Assembly (NCBI RefSeq): GCF_040183065.1
Contig: NC_091126.1
Location: forward strand, 138,793,204 to 138,857,203
Length of the DNA stretch: 64,000 nt
Direction: 5' to 3'
Origin: Periplaneta americana
Lineage: Eukaryota > Arthropoda > Insecta > Blattodea > Blattidae
The translations under genes were made by a program, and so were the position numbers. This document shows positions 45,988-55,759 of this stretch, piece by piece; position 1 is the stretch's first letter, and the number at the start of each line of letters is the position of its first letter. Below the pieces are notes generated by a model. It was not told the DNA's origin, made no database searches, and saw nothing but the letters and a program-made list of their open reading frames with translations.

Positions 45988-46818
45988 AATGAAAGATGTT
46001 GTTTCAAGTCTATAAGACGAGCCTGCAAGCATTGTTTCTGCAAAGGAAGTGATGGAAGATTCTGGTATTCAGAGGAACCCAGCATTTTTTAAGTCACACT
46101 TCACTTTCCTAGTGCACGTTATTGCATCACTGGAAGCAGCAAGAAAACCACTGTATGAACAAATGGAAATATTTCATGATATGCAATAAAGGATCAAAAG
46201 TGTTCCTGGTTCTGCTGGAAATAAAGTACGGGATAAACTAAGGAAGTACTGCAAAGAAATGTAGGACTCAAAGACTCGTGTACTGCTTTAGAAATGCTAA
46301 CAGGGAAGAACAAGGATTTACAAACACTGCTGTCCATCTAGTGTCAAAATTGAAATACGCTCCTGCTACTTCAGTGGATGTGGAGCATACAAATTTGTGT
46401 TCAGTGACAGACAGCATTGTTTTTTAATTGATAATTTAGAAAAAGAATTGGTAATTTAATGTGAAACTAATTATGGACATTAATGGACAAGGCTTGGTAA
46501 AAATTGATTGTAGCCTATTTGACTTGTTTGAAAACTAATTCATGTCTAAAACATATTTTTCACATTTCACTGTTTAGATAGTTAGGTATTTGTTGTTCTT
46601 GTAGTTCTAGTATTAGTGGTGGTAACGGTATATAAACATGTGAAATTATTAAATTCTAAAAGTGAATTCCTGATGATTTGAAACATGTTTTTAAAGAAAT
46701 ATTATTTTTGTTGGAGCCTATTTACAGTTCTTTAGAGGCTATTTCCTACACTTTAAGCCTATTTTAGGCACCTAAAATTACATTTTCAGGACCTAAAAAT
46801 CCGTACTCTAGTTATAAC

Positions 46819-47237
46819 AAACGAATTATTGATTTCACTGACAGACAAAGCACGTCGAATAACTACACACAACGCAATCAGAAATGAAACTGGCATTCTC
46901 GGCTCTGGCTTAATAATTATTTTTCTCGAATGTTTCTATTAGTCCATGGGTACTGTTTAGGTTTAATTGTCTTGATGCTTCGAAAGACATTTTTTTTCAC
47001 GCATCTGTGTAAACATAACTCGTGGAAGATCATAAAACCATTAATCATCTGGACGAGATTAAGACACGTAGAAATGAGATTCTCGTTTCTATACATTCAG
47101 AGAAATCATGTCATTCAATCTAATCACATGTAGTGACCCTGTCACGATAAACTTGTCCGGGCGCACATATTTTTACAAGCAGCGTAAACGAATGTCCGTA
47201 CGCGGAAACGCAGCACTTGTTACTGACTATGTCCGTA
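46819..47237. other. Spacer without recognisable gene
   Basis: A plus-strand frame of 67 codons at 46930-47133 has no recognised motif. Confidence 0.3.
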
Positions 47238-47472
47238 TAAAGCCTTTGTTTTTCTGAACCGACGCATGCGAGATGTGAGGTGCGAGGCGAGCCTCGCATA
47301 AATTCGGACTACACGAAAGATAGTGAGTGGTTTCTATAAATGCGAAGCGCACATGCCTCACATTTCGCAGTTATAGAAACCACTCACTATCTCTTCTGTA
47401 GTCCAGATTTGTGCGAAGCGGGCCTCGCACCTTGCATCGCGCATGCGTCGGTTCAGAGAAACCTAGGCTTTA
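47238..47472. mobile_element. Near-perfect palindrome, 235 bp, GC-rich
   Basis: TAAAGCCTTTGTTTTTCTGA and CCGACGCATGCG on the left, AGATAGTGAGTGGTTTCTAT near the centre, and their complements on the right. Arms are about 115 bp with almost no loop. It stands out from the AT-rich surroundings. It is probably a MITE, but no target duplication beyond TA can be claimed. Confidence 0.8.
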
Positions 47473-47829
47473 CACGCTCCAAACGCCAGGAGATTTGAAC
47501 TAGCGTTGTGCATTGCAAACACTATGTTCGGTTTAAGTTTGTCGAGTATGGCGAAGTTCCATATACGCCGATGTTCGCTCTGCAGAAGGAGGCCTGACCT
47601 GTTTAGTCCATCTTGTTATAAACATATTCGCTCTCCTACACTCCCACCCATTCACGTTTTAACCGCTTAAGAATTTTAGCACAGATTTTTCTATTATTTT
47701 TTCATGTGAAATAAGACGAAGTTTGTGATGTGTTGGTCGCCTTTTTCATGTTCGAACATTGCAGGACATGATTTGGGCCATAATATAGGTATCTTTTTAT
47801 ACAAGTATTCCTAAAAGAGAACATATGAT

Positions 47830-48232
47830 AGGTTCACAACCAGAGTAGATCAAGTCCTTCTGGAATAATTTTGAGAAATTGTGCCTTAAAGTTCCTGGCT
47901 CATGCTTAGCAACCTTCACCTTTCATAGGAAATGCTGCCCTCTGTCGAGTAACAAATGAGTTATGGACTTGGTTTGTTATGGCAATGAATAAATCTAAGT
48001 TTTCTTCATCCGAAATTGTATCAATCCACAAACTGACCACTGGTGAACTTGGTCTACTCTGATTGTGAGCCCCTCATATAACGCTCGACAAGCTTATTAA
48101 AAACTAACTATTATAGAGTAAGATTCCAACGGTATTTTTATTGGTCTATTCTGGTTGTGAGCCCCTCATATATCGCACGACAAGCTTATTAAAAATTCAC
48201 TATTATACAGTAAGACTCGGAAAGTATTTTTA
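47830..48232. repeat. 92-bp tandem duplication with an inverted outlier
   Basis: TTGGTCTACTCTGATTGTGA...GGTATTTTTA (48049-48140) is repeated at 48141-48232. TTCACAACCAGAGTAGATCA at 47833 is the inverse of the unit's start, so the three pieces could form a hairpin. Confidence 0.8.
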
Positions 48233-48930
48233 ACAATGGCTTTCAACTATATGCGCCAATTGCCAATTGTTCCCCTCCAGATGTCACAAGGCAGCAAATG
48301 AGCAACAAAGCGGTTCGAACAACGCCAAGCCTACATTTAAAAATGACTGTTTTTGGTTAAGAAACTTACACAAATTAAATAAATTCCTTCAACGCGTATT
48401 TTATTGATAACCTTAACCTTTTAACACATATTTCAAGAAATCTTCATAATAATGCTGCAGTTGTAGTACCATATAGAAATTCCTTTCGTAGTAGCATTCC
48501 AAGTAACAATTGCCAGAATATAAGGGAAGTAAATAAGGGTTCGAAACATCGTCTGAATGAATGGAAAGAATCTTTACGCTGTATTTGCTTGAACATTGTT
48601 TGTATTGCAACATTTCATTAGCTTGCTGCATGATATTGCTTCCTTGCATTTGCTGATAAATGTTCCAGTGTTACTCTCCCTGAACTTCTTTTAATTTTTC
48701 CCGTTCACTTTCACAATTACTGCATATATTTTGGAGATCCAGCCATAATGATTAATAAATATACTACCAGGTGACATGTCTATCAATGCTCTAACTACAG
48801 TTCATAAATTTCCCGCCAGGTGGCAATCCAGCAATTTAAAGTAGTAATACGTAATTGTATTAAATTAACTAAGATATTTATTAATATAAAACGGATGTCT
48901 AAAAAGTTGGTATGGCACCTACATGCTTTA
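48233..48930. other. Spacer without recognisable gene
   Basis: A minus-strand frame of 78 codons (48413-48649) is unrecognised. Confidence 0.3.
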
Positions 48931-49178
48931 CTTGGTTTTAACGACACTATATCAACTACGAAGTTGTTTAGCGTCGATTGGTTTGGTAATAGCGAAATGA
49001 TATCTGGCGAGATGGGGCAGAGGATTCGACATAGATTATTCGACATTTGCCTTATAGTTGGGTAAAACCTTAGAAAAAACCCAACCAGGTAGTCAGCCCA
49101 AGCGGGAATCGAAGAGCGACCGAACGCAACTTTGGATCGGCAGGCAACGCCTTATCCTACTTACCTACGCCGGTAGCC
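48931..49178 (-). mobile_element. tRNA-derived SINE (family B), second copy
   Basis: Same layout as 21256-21513: decayed A box, B-box region TTCGATTCCCGCTTGGG, CTACCTGGTTGGG, AATATCATTTCGC and ATCGACGCTAAACAACTTCG. More diverged than the first copy. Confidence 0.8.
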
Positions 49179-50039
49179 ACCCACTTGTTAAAAATGGTGC
49201 TTTGTTCGTATGTTTGCTACTCTCGCCCTGAGACCTCGTTTCGAAAAAATCACTACTCTACCGTTTTTAGAACCTATACCGTAAGCAACTACTTTATTAA
49301 AATTCGTGTCTTATTTAATTGTCTTCATATATTTCAATATTTTGTCATTAAAACAGTTATATTCGTGCATTTTATTTTATGTATGTAATTGGCTATGTCG
49401 GCCGAAAAATCTAATTATTTTCTCGTCTTCTATATCTTTCGAGCATTCTACAAACGCTGGTTTTCGCTATCTTTTGATAGCATTGGCAGAAACAGTGAAT
49501 AGACTACCGACACTCTGCCCTGCAGTGGGCTGTAGTTACTTCAATAGTGATTATCACGTATTATTTCACCTATACGTAGCAGCAACCATTTTGAGCAAGC
49601 GGTATTTACAAGGGATTCCCTGGTATTACGGGGAAACACGTTTATACGCACTTCATGTACGAGTAGTTCAGTCACAGCCTTCATGTGTTCCTTTTACAAG
49701 TAAACTTACACTGCCATCATTTAGATATTGTGACAGCTGATACAAAATCACAGAAACTTGGATGTCAAAAGTCAAAGAGTTTTAAGAGGTTTTGTCAGTG
49801 CAACTGGTAAAAAAATTGAATATTTAATTTTATTTTTATTTTACTCGTATTCTCTGTTTAACGATTAGTTTGCCAATATTTTAATTCGAAATATTTATCA
49901 CGAAGTTCCCAAAAATTTATTAAATGCCATGGTACCACGTCTCTCTTCTATAATAATTCCGAAAAGAGTAAAATATTTCGATATTTTATTATATTCTCTG
50001 ATGTATATAGATTATTCCAACATTCGTCCGTACATCCGT
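49179..50039. other. Spacer without recognisable gene
   Basis: A plus-strand frame of 144 codons (49306-49740) shows no domain. Its end (CGATATTGTGACAGC-like) loosely resembles 57790-57820 in the hAT promoter region. Confidence 0.3.
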
Positions 50040-50585
50040 TCGTTCATTGCAGTTTGTTTATTTGTTCCTTTCTTTGTTTCTTTGCTGCTTTATTTCTTTG
50101 TTTCCTTGTTGCTTTCTTTGTTTATTAGTTACATTCCTTCTTTGTATCTTTGTTGCTTTCTTTCCTTCTTCGTTGATTTCATTCTTTATTGCTTTCTTTC
50201 TTTGTTCCTTTGCTGCTTTCTTTCTTTTCTTGCTTTTGCTTTGTTTTGCTTTGCTTTCTTTGATTCATTGTTTTGCTTCCTTTGTTTTTTCGTTGCTTTC
50301 TTTCTTTAATGTTAATTTCATTTTTATTGCTTTGTTTCTTTGTTATTTTCTTTGTTTGCTTGGTTTTGCTTTGCTTCCTTTGATTCATTGTTTTACTTCC
50401 TTTGCTTTTTGCTTTGCTTTTTTCCCTATTCATTCACATTCATTCATTCATTTATTCATTTCATTCCATTATATTCCATTCATTCATTCCATTTCATTCA
50501 TTCATTCCTTAACATAATTCATTCATTCAATTTTATTTCGTTTCATTCATTCATTCATTCATTCATTCATTCATTCATTCATTCA
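50040..50585 (+). repeat. Pyrimidine-rich (CTTTG/CTTTC)n passing into (ATTC)n
   Basis: T-rich units with CTTTGTTGC phrases to about 50420, then nearly pure CATT repeats to 50585. Frames here are repeat artefacts. Confidence 0.9.
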
Positions 50586-50625
50586 CTTAATCTGTTGGAG
50601 TAAAGGCCATCAGGCCTTAAGTAAG
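50586..50625 (-). mobile_element. Remnant of the jockey/CR1-type 3' UTR hairpin
   Basis: GGCCATCAGGCCTTAAG next to the (ATTC)n array matches the hairpin of the elements at 0.6 and 12.2 kb, in the same orientation relative to a tetranucleotide tail. It suggests the array grew from a retroelement tail. Confidence 0.5.
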
Positions 50626-50942
50626 TACAGTCATCTCAGGAAGTTTCTGTTTCAATATATTTTCATGTAAAATGACATAAAAGGTAACTAACTGCACGTA
50701 AATCTCGTACATAATTATGATATGTACGTAATAGGCGTACATTTTGGTATACATCTTTAAGAAATATGACTTCTTAATTACTTCAAATATGTACAGTCAA
50801 ATTAAAGGTTTGCATAACATGTTGAAACTTACTACAGATAAGTAAACACATACTGAAAAATATGATACAAATCACACATGTTATCCTAAAGTACTCTATT
50901 TTTCACACAGGTATATATGTCAGTACAGTCCTTGCAGATACC

Positions 50943-50945
<3 letters not shown>

Positions 50946-50978
<33 letters not shown>
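50946..50978. repeat. (AT)n microsatellite
   Basis: About 16 AT units abutting the next inverted repeat. Confidence 0.9.
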
Positions 50979-50981
<3 letters not shown>

Positions 50982-51227
50982 GATTCCACTGCAAGAATGA
51001 TGGATGTCATTTATTATACATTTTTCAGGAAAAGCAATTGAAAGTTTGAAATGATTAGTGCTCAAAGCTTAACTGTGATTTTCCGATCATTACTGGACAA
51101 TGGCTATCAGTGTCAATGCCATATAACTCCCTATGTACATTCTATATGTCTTAAGCTATGCATTGACAGTCTTGGTTCATTTTCGACAAGAAAGTGACAT
51201 CCATCATTCTTCCAGTGGACTCTTCAT
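50977..51227. mobile_element. MITE, about 251 bp
   Basis: ATGAAGATTCCACTGCAAGA followed by ATGATGGATGTCA is mirrored at 51190-51227 with few mismatches (TGACATCCATCATTCTTCCA). It lies in an AT-repeat, so a TA duplication cannot be proved. Confidence 0.75.
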
Positions 51228-52368
51228 GTATATAAATATTCCTTCGATTGTTCCAAGCAAGTTGACCTAAAATCAAATCTCAAAAAAAAAAAGAAGAAGA
51301 ACTTGCGATATCTTTCAACCGATTGCAGTTTGGGATACCCCATTTTTGTGACCAGATAAGATGCACTTCTATTTCTTTGGACTCAGTAGCACTGCTTACA
51401 AGCACAATATCCAGAAATTCATTGAGGTCTTCTAAGTCCTTGGCACAAGTACAGTGATAACACGTCTTTTTGCTTATGGAGAGGGATCAGTAATGTCCCA
51501 AAAAAACATTCTGCTGTCTGCACCTTCAAGTTGTTACAACATTAGTGGAGACTACTTCCCACTTTGTTCCCTCAGGAGCCGAACCTTTTTGCCGACAGTG
51601 AATTTGCTTCTTTATTACAAGGCCGCGACGTCTTCTGGTGAAGCTTATTGTAAACGCTTGGTTTTTATTCTAAACCGATTGTTACAAGACACCCGTGACG
51701 TGCCAAAACGACCCCATCGCCCCACAACTGTCTCTAAACACAATTCCACGACACGACAAGACACGCTTTGCTATGCTATAGTCATATTCTTTACATACGA
51801 CTCACCAATCATGTTATTTCTATGAGTAATCGACAAAACTGACGACAGCTAATAACGTATAACCACCAATAGCGCTTAATTTCTGTGTGGGGCAAAAATG
51901 TCCCATAGGTCATTATAAGTATTTCTAATAATTTTTTCAGAAACTATGTTTTCGAGGACAACTCTTTTTTCTTTCAAAATACACTACACCAAGAAATATT
52001 AAAAGCCAGAAACCGTCAACTTTTATCGAAAGTAATTAGAAGAGGGAGACGTGTTTAAATTTTGGAATGGAACAAAAATGTCCCATCTGTCGTTCTAGTG
52101 TTATATGATTAATAGAATAATAAGTCCATGGTTCCTTTAAAAATGAAATTATTACTCGTATCTTCTTAATGAGCAAGGTTTTAAGAAATATATATCCACT
52201 ATATTACTTCCCGATTGTACTACAACAACTTTTTTAAAACAGTTTGTTATTTGGCATCTGTTAAAAAAATTAATCAGGAAAATATGGAAATTTGTATGTT
52301 TAAAAGACTTCAAATTTTTTTCATGCTCGTAAGTTTATTTGAATTTAGAATATATTTTGTAATATTCA
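51228..52368. other. Spacer without recognisable gene
   Basis: AAAAATGTCCCAT occurs at 51895 and 52075, the only repeat noticed. No domain could be assigned to the frame at 51454-51825. Confidence 0.35.
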
Positions 52369-52391
52369 TCCCGGCCGAGGTGGATGGCATT

Positions 52392-53405
52392 TGAGGCACT
52401 CAGGAGCAAAATGATACAAGTGACGTTTAATAAGTTTTGTGATAAATGACTTTGAAGTTGAAAATGAAATTAAAAACTCCTTTACATGAATATATTACTG
52501 TAAATTTACAGTTCTACATGTTGGTACCTACATTTTTTTACTTCTAAATATAAATTATCTATTCTAAAACAGTTTAGGTAAAGTAGGGTCCTAAAGTCAC
52601 TTATATTGTTTTGCCACGGAAATATTTTTGTGGAGAAATAATTTAAGAACAAGAACATTGCTTACAACATTAAAACATTCCTGTCTTAACAGCATTTGAG
52701 ATTTCTTATTATCATATTATAACACAAAATGTGTCTGTATAACCATAAGAAGAAGGTTAAGAAAATTTTTAATTTCAAACGAAATTCAGCCTTAGTCGCT
52801 GTCCATTACGTCACTAGCCTCATCTGAAGAATTCACACTTTTGTCTGCTGCAACATCTGTGTTTCTGTCATGAAGTGAATCTGTAGGCCTCCTAATTCGG
52901 GTATTCCTTGAACTTCCTCTTCCACGTCCACGTCCTGCAGCCCTTATTATACACCTCTCCTCATGCTTCAGGTCAACAAAGAAAGAGTGATGTATGGATG
53001 GGATGAATTTATTTAGCTCTTGCAAGTTGCTCCACTTAGCAAAAGTTATCCTTATAGGATCACTGTATAGTTGGTACAGCTCAATGTGTGCAGGCCTACC
53101 ACGAAGATGTTACGAAAAGTCAGCGCTGTAACATATTACCTCTCTCCATTATGACAAATAAATTTGTCAAAAACAGAAGAAACGCAACAACACTACGTAA
53201 ACAACGCACTTGTATTAGTTTGTCTCTCAGTCAAAACTCTGTATGGATTGTAATACAAGAGTAAGGCCAACAGGGAGCAGCACTGAATGGAACTGCACTT
53301 ATATTACTTTTGTTCTGAACAGAAGTGATATTAAAGATTTAGAATATACACTTATATCACTTTTAAAAAATTGTCACTTGTATCACTTTGCTTCTGAGTG
53401 CCTCA
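52392..53405 (-). mobile_element. 1,014-bp transposon with 32-bp terminal inverted repeats
   Basis: TGAGGCACTCAGGAGCAAAA (continuing TGATACAAGTGA) at 52392-52423 is inverted at 53374-53405, identical at 30 of 32 positions. Subterminal CACTTATATYACTTT phrases recur at 53288, 53349 and 53374, with weaker versions on the left (TCACTTATATTGTTTTG near 52597). A minus-strand frame encodes a fragment of an uncharacterised protein family. Only a 2-bp flank match (TT) is visible. The inner CACTCAGG could suggest a CACTA-type terminus, but the repeat extends outward past it. Confidence 0.75.
52792..53103 (-). pseudogene. C-terminal fragment of the uncharacterised transposon-linked family
   Basis: Minus strand: GRPAHIELYQLYSDPIRITF, AKWSNLQELNKFIPSIHHSF, then an Arg/Gly-rich and acidic tail (GRGRGRGSSRNTRIRR ... 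DEASDVMDSD) ending at a stop. The K..LxxLxxFIPxxHxxFY pattern matches how I remember the C-termini of insect proteins with the SDxCxxQNRN core. The frame opens without a clear start, so only the last exon or last part is present in this deletion derivative. Confidence 0.4.
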
Positions 53406-53550
53406 TTCACTGTAGGTGTTTTTAAATGCGACAAGCTCATGTCAGTACATTTACTTGCATGTAAAAGAACTCCCATAGGACAAAATTCCGGCTTACCAGC
53501 GACGCTGATATAACTTCTGCAGTTGCGAGCGTCGTTAAATAAGCCATAAT

Positions 53551-54475
53551 GTTAAACAATGTTTTTTGTTTGCATTTAGTTTGTACTCTGATTTAATCTG
53601 CAAAATAGTTTGGAACATAAGAGTTATAAGTGCAATATTTTATTATAAAAAGGTTAATTTTAATATCTCTATTTTAAGTTTTTTTTCAATATCCGCAGCG
53701 AAATGCTTCATATATGCCCTAACGAAGACTCAATATATAAGCACAAAACAGTCTTCTATAAAATCATTATGAATTAAATGACGTTGATGTAACGTGACGT
53801 AAAACGGAAATTGCTGTGTGTGAAGACAACAGATAGACAAAGAAAACATACTTTCCTTTTTTGAAAATATTCAATTTGCTCTATATTAGGAGAGGGACAT
53901 AAATTCTTATAATTTACATAAAAAAGAACAAAAATCGGAACAGAAAGAAAATACTGTATAATTCAAGCACGTCTGCATGAGGTACTGCTATTTATAACAA
54001 ACAATTGACAAGTACTGAATAGGCAATACTCTGCGTCACAGTATTCTGCAGTCTACGCCACTCTGGCAAACAAACTGCTCTCGGCTGCTCCAACCACTGT
54101 CTGTTGCCTTTTCAAGCATCTTCAATACTCACTGCAGCAAACAAGTCATTACCAAACATAACTTCTGTCATCCTTTAAGTTAAAATTGTAAAGAGCATGA
54201 CGTTCTTCTATTCATACATACATATTATCAGTACCACTCATATAACTTCGTTTAGTTTATTCAGTTCAAAATAGAGTCTTGCATCACAAATTTTAAGTTT
54301 CGGAGAACGAACGACGAACATAACAGCAGAAGATGTTGTCCAGAACTCCCATTGTTCATTTTTTGGCCATAACTCGGAAACTAATCCAAATGTTTAGCAA
54401 ATTCTTTGACAGATAAAAAGGAAAAATTCTGTACTCCAGAATTCGGGAGAAATAAAATGTATATTTTTCAACCAT
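53551..54475. other. AT-rich spacer
   Basis: No recognised feature. Confidence 0.35.
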
Positions 54476-54622
54476 TCAAGCGGAATGTTACCCCTTGACA
54501 GGTTAAGGGAAACAATTTCGGAAAATACCTCAACCAGGTAACTTATCCCGATCAGTTTTTGAACCTGAGTCTGCAGTTTTCCAGTCCGACATGTAGACTA
54601 CTACTCCACGCGGTGGACTTTA
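54476..54622 (-). mobile_element. SINE family A copy, 3' truncated
   Basis: Minus strand: CCACCGCGTGGAGTAGTAG (A-box region), CAGGTTCAAAAACTG (decayed B box), GATAAGTTACCTGGTTGAGG and TTTCCCTTAACCTG. It supplies the head that is missing from the copy at 3.2 kb. Confidence 0.75.
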
Positions 54623-55180
54623 ATACTTATGTTATAAATTATACCAATAAATTGCATACCGTAGAAGTGGGTAAAGTCAATCAGTGGGTGTAAAATCGAT
54701 CATTTGCGATTTTTTATTGAAAATTATATATTTTCTTAGTTACTTGTTAAAATTTTGTTGTGCTGACTTCATTGCCTGACATTGTAAATGTAAGCGAGAG
54801 GGGCAACATAAAACCTGCGCATGCCAACAGTGGGAACACAGTGTAATTATCGTTGAAGTGAAAATTTCTATTCTAAACTTTTTCTCTTAAATGAAAACAA
54901 AGTCTTGCAAACTCTAAATTATAGTCAGCAGTGAAAGGAGACAGGAAGTATACGTAAGTACTTTTCGTTGAGATTGTATCTTGAAATAATAATTTTGCAG
55001 TTCGCAAATGTTAGTATTGAAACTTATTATTTTAAGAAAACTTGTACCTTTGCAGGGTTAAGTCGATCATGCCATCGACCTACTCGAAACAGATAGGACA
55101 AGCAGGAAGAATAAATAGTTCACCGGAATACCTCCAACTAACACTTATAAACAGAAAAGTATCATAGTATAGCTTATATT

Positions 55181-55315
55181 GATGAGATAGTGGGGAAAGA
55201 GGAAGACGAAATTATGGTAAATTTCTTGCGTAAGAAAAGCACTGCCAAAGCGACATATTTTGTACACTTCTCTGTGCCTGACTATGGGAACAACGTAGTT
55301 TCTAAAGTGATATGA
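55181..55315 (+). pseudogene. Possible pogo/jerky transposase C-terminus
   Basis: DEIVGKEEDEIMVNFLRKKS followed by TAKATYFVHFSVPD and a stop resembles the C-terminal region after the DDE domain in jerky-like proteins. Only about 45 codons, so the family call leans on the surrounding termini. Confidence 0.4.
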
Positions 55316-55759
55316 GGAGGGGAAGATTTCAAATAACATCTGACATAAACCTAAGCAATGTTGAACTGCAGTTTAGATTATAATTGAAGTGTGGTATTTA
55401 AATGTAAATTTTGAATTCTTAAATCTTTGTTTGTTGGTATGTCAAGTATTAAAATGTGTTTTTATGTTTTATAAGTTGGCAATCATAGTCACGACTGTAC
55501 AGTAGAGACCTATAGGCCTAATTGTATCGAGTAGTATGATCACAGTAACAAAAGATACAATATATAACAGCGATGCCCAACCTTAACCGCAAGAGGAGTC
55601 GGTGGATTTACCTCCACCCTCTCTTTACGAAGCTACTACGCATTCATGTACTCATGACGTCACAAACTTCTCTTATTACAGTGGCGGCTTCAGTTAATTT
55701 CAATGTCATTATTTTGAGATGGAAAGAAAATCAAATAAACATCTTGAACACCTTTTCTG

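Larger units (their letters stand above)
44123..46480 (+). pseudogene. hAT transposase (CGGBP1-like type), C-terminal half, split by a retroelement
   Basis: After a probable 3' splice site (TTTTTTCAG at 44121), codons give CGLNRVTEHIRLQYPNVNKL, then, after a frameshift, PQPVLTCWGTWLKVAEYYND up to 44340. The match resumes at about 45988 with MKDVVSSL, ASIVSAKEVMEDSGIQRNPA, FFKSHFTFLVHVIASLEAAR, SVPGSAGNKVRDKLRKYCKE and finally KYAPATSVDVE...LEKELVI. It has the TRW-type block (R changed to C) and the C-terminal dimerisation segment but no catalytic core. Dead. Confidence 0.85.
43901..46810 (+). mobile_element. hAT transposon with 8-bp duplication, disrupted by a Penelope-like element
   Basis: Left terminus TAGACTTCGGAATTTAGGT and right terminus (complement) TAGAGTACGGATTTTTAGGT are inverted repeats with small gaps. 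GTTATAAC flanks both sides (43893-43900, 46811-46818) without mismatch. Subterminal GCCTATTTTGAC and CCTAAAAT phrases recur near both ends. Without the inserted retroelement it would be about 1.26 kb, a deletion derivative that keeps only the last part of a transposase gene. Confidence 0.9.
52369..53550 (+). mobile_element. SINE family C split by a 1-kb transposon
   Basis: Short head CCCGGCCGAGGTGGATGGCA, then the insert, then from 53406 a body with AAATGCGACAAGCTCATGTC, GGACAAAATTCCGGC and GCAGTTGCGAGCGTCGTTAA ending in AAATAAGCCATAA. The GTCGTTAAATAA end recalls the CGCTAAATAA module of SINE families A and B. Head assignment is less sure than the tail. Confidence 0.5.

Noticed and set aside
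49306..49740. 144-codon plus-strand frame
   Set aside because: No recognisable domain, codon pattern or homologous copy; left as spacer.
50047..50517. Phe/Leu-rich 156-codon frame resembling a membrane protein
   Set aside because: Pure pyrimidine simple repeat.
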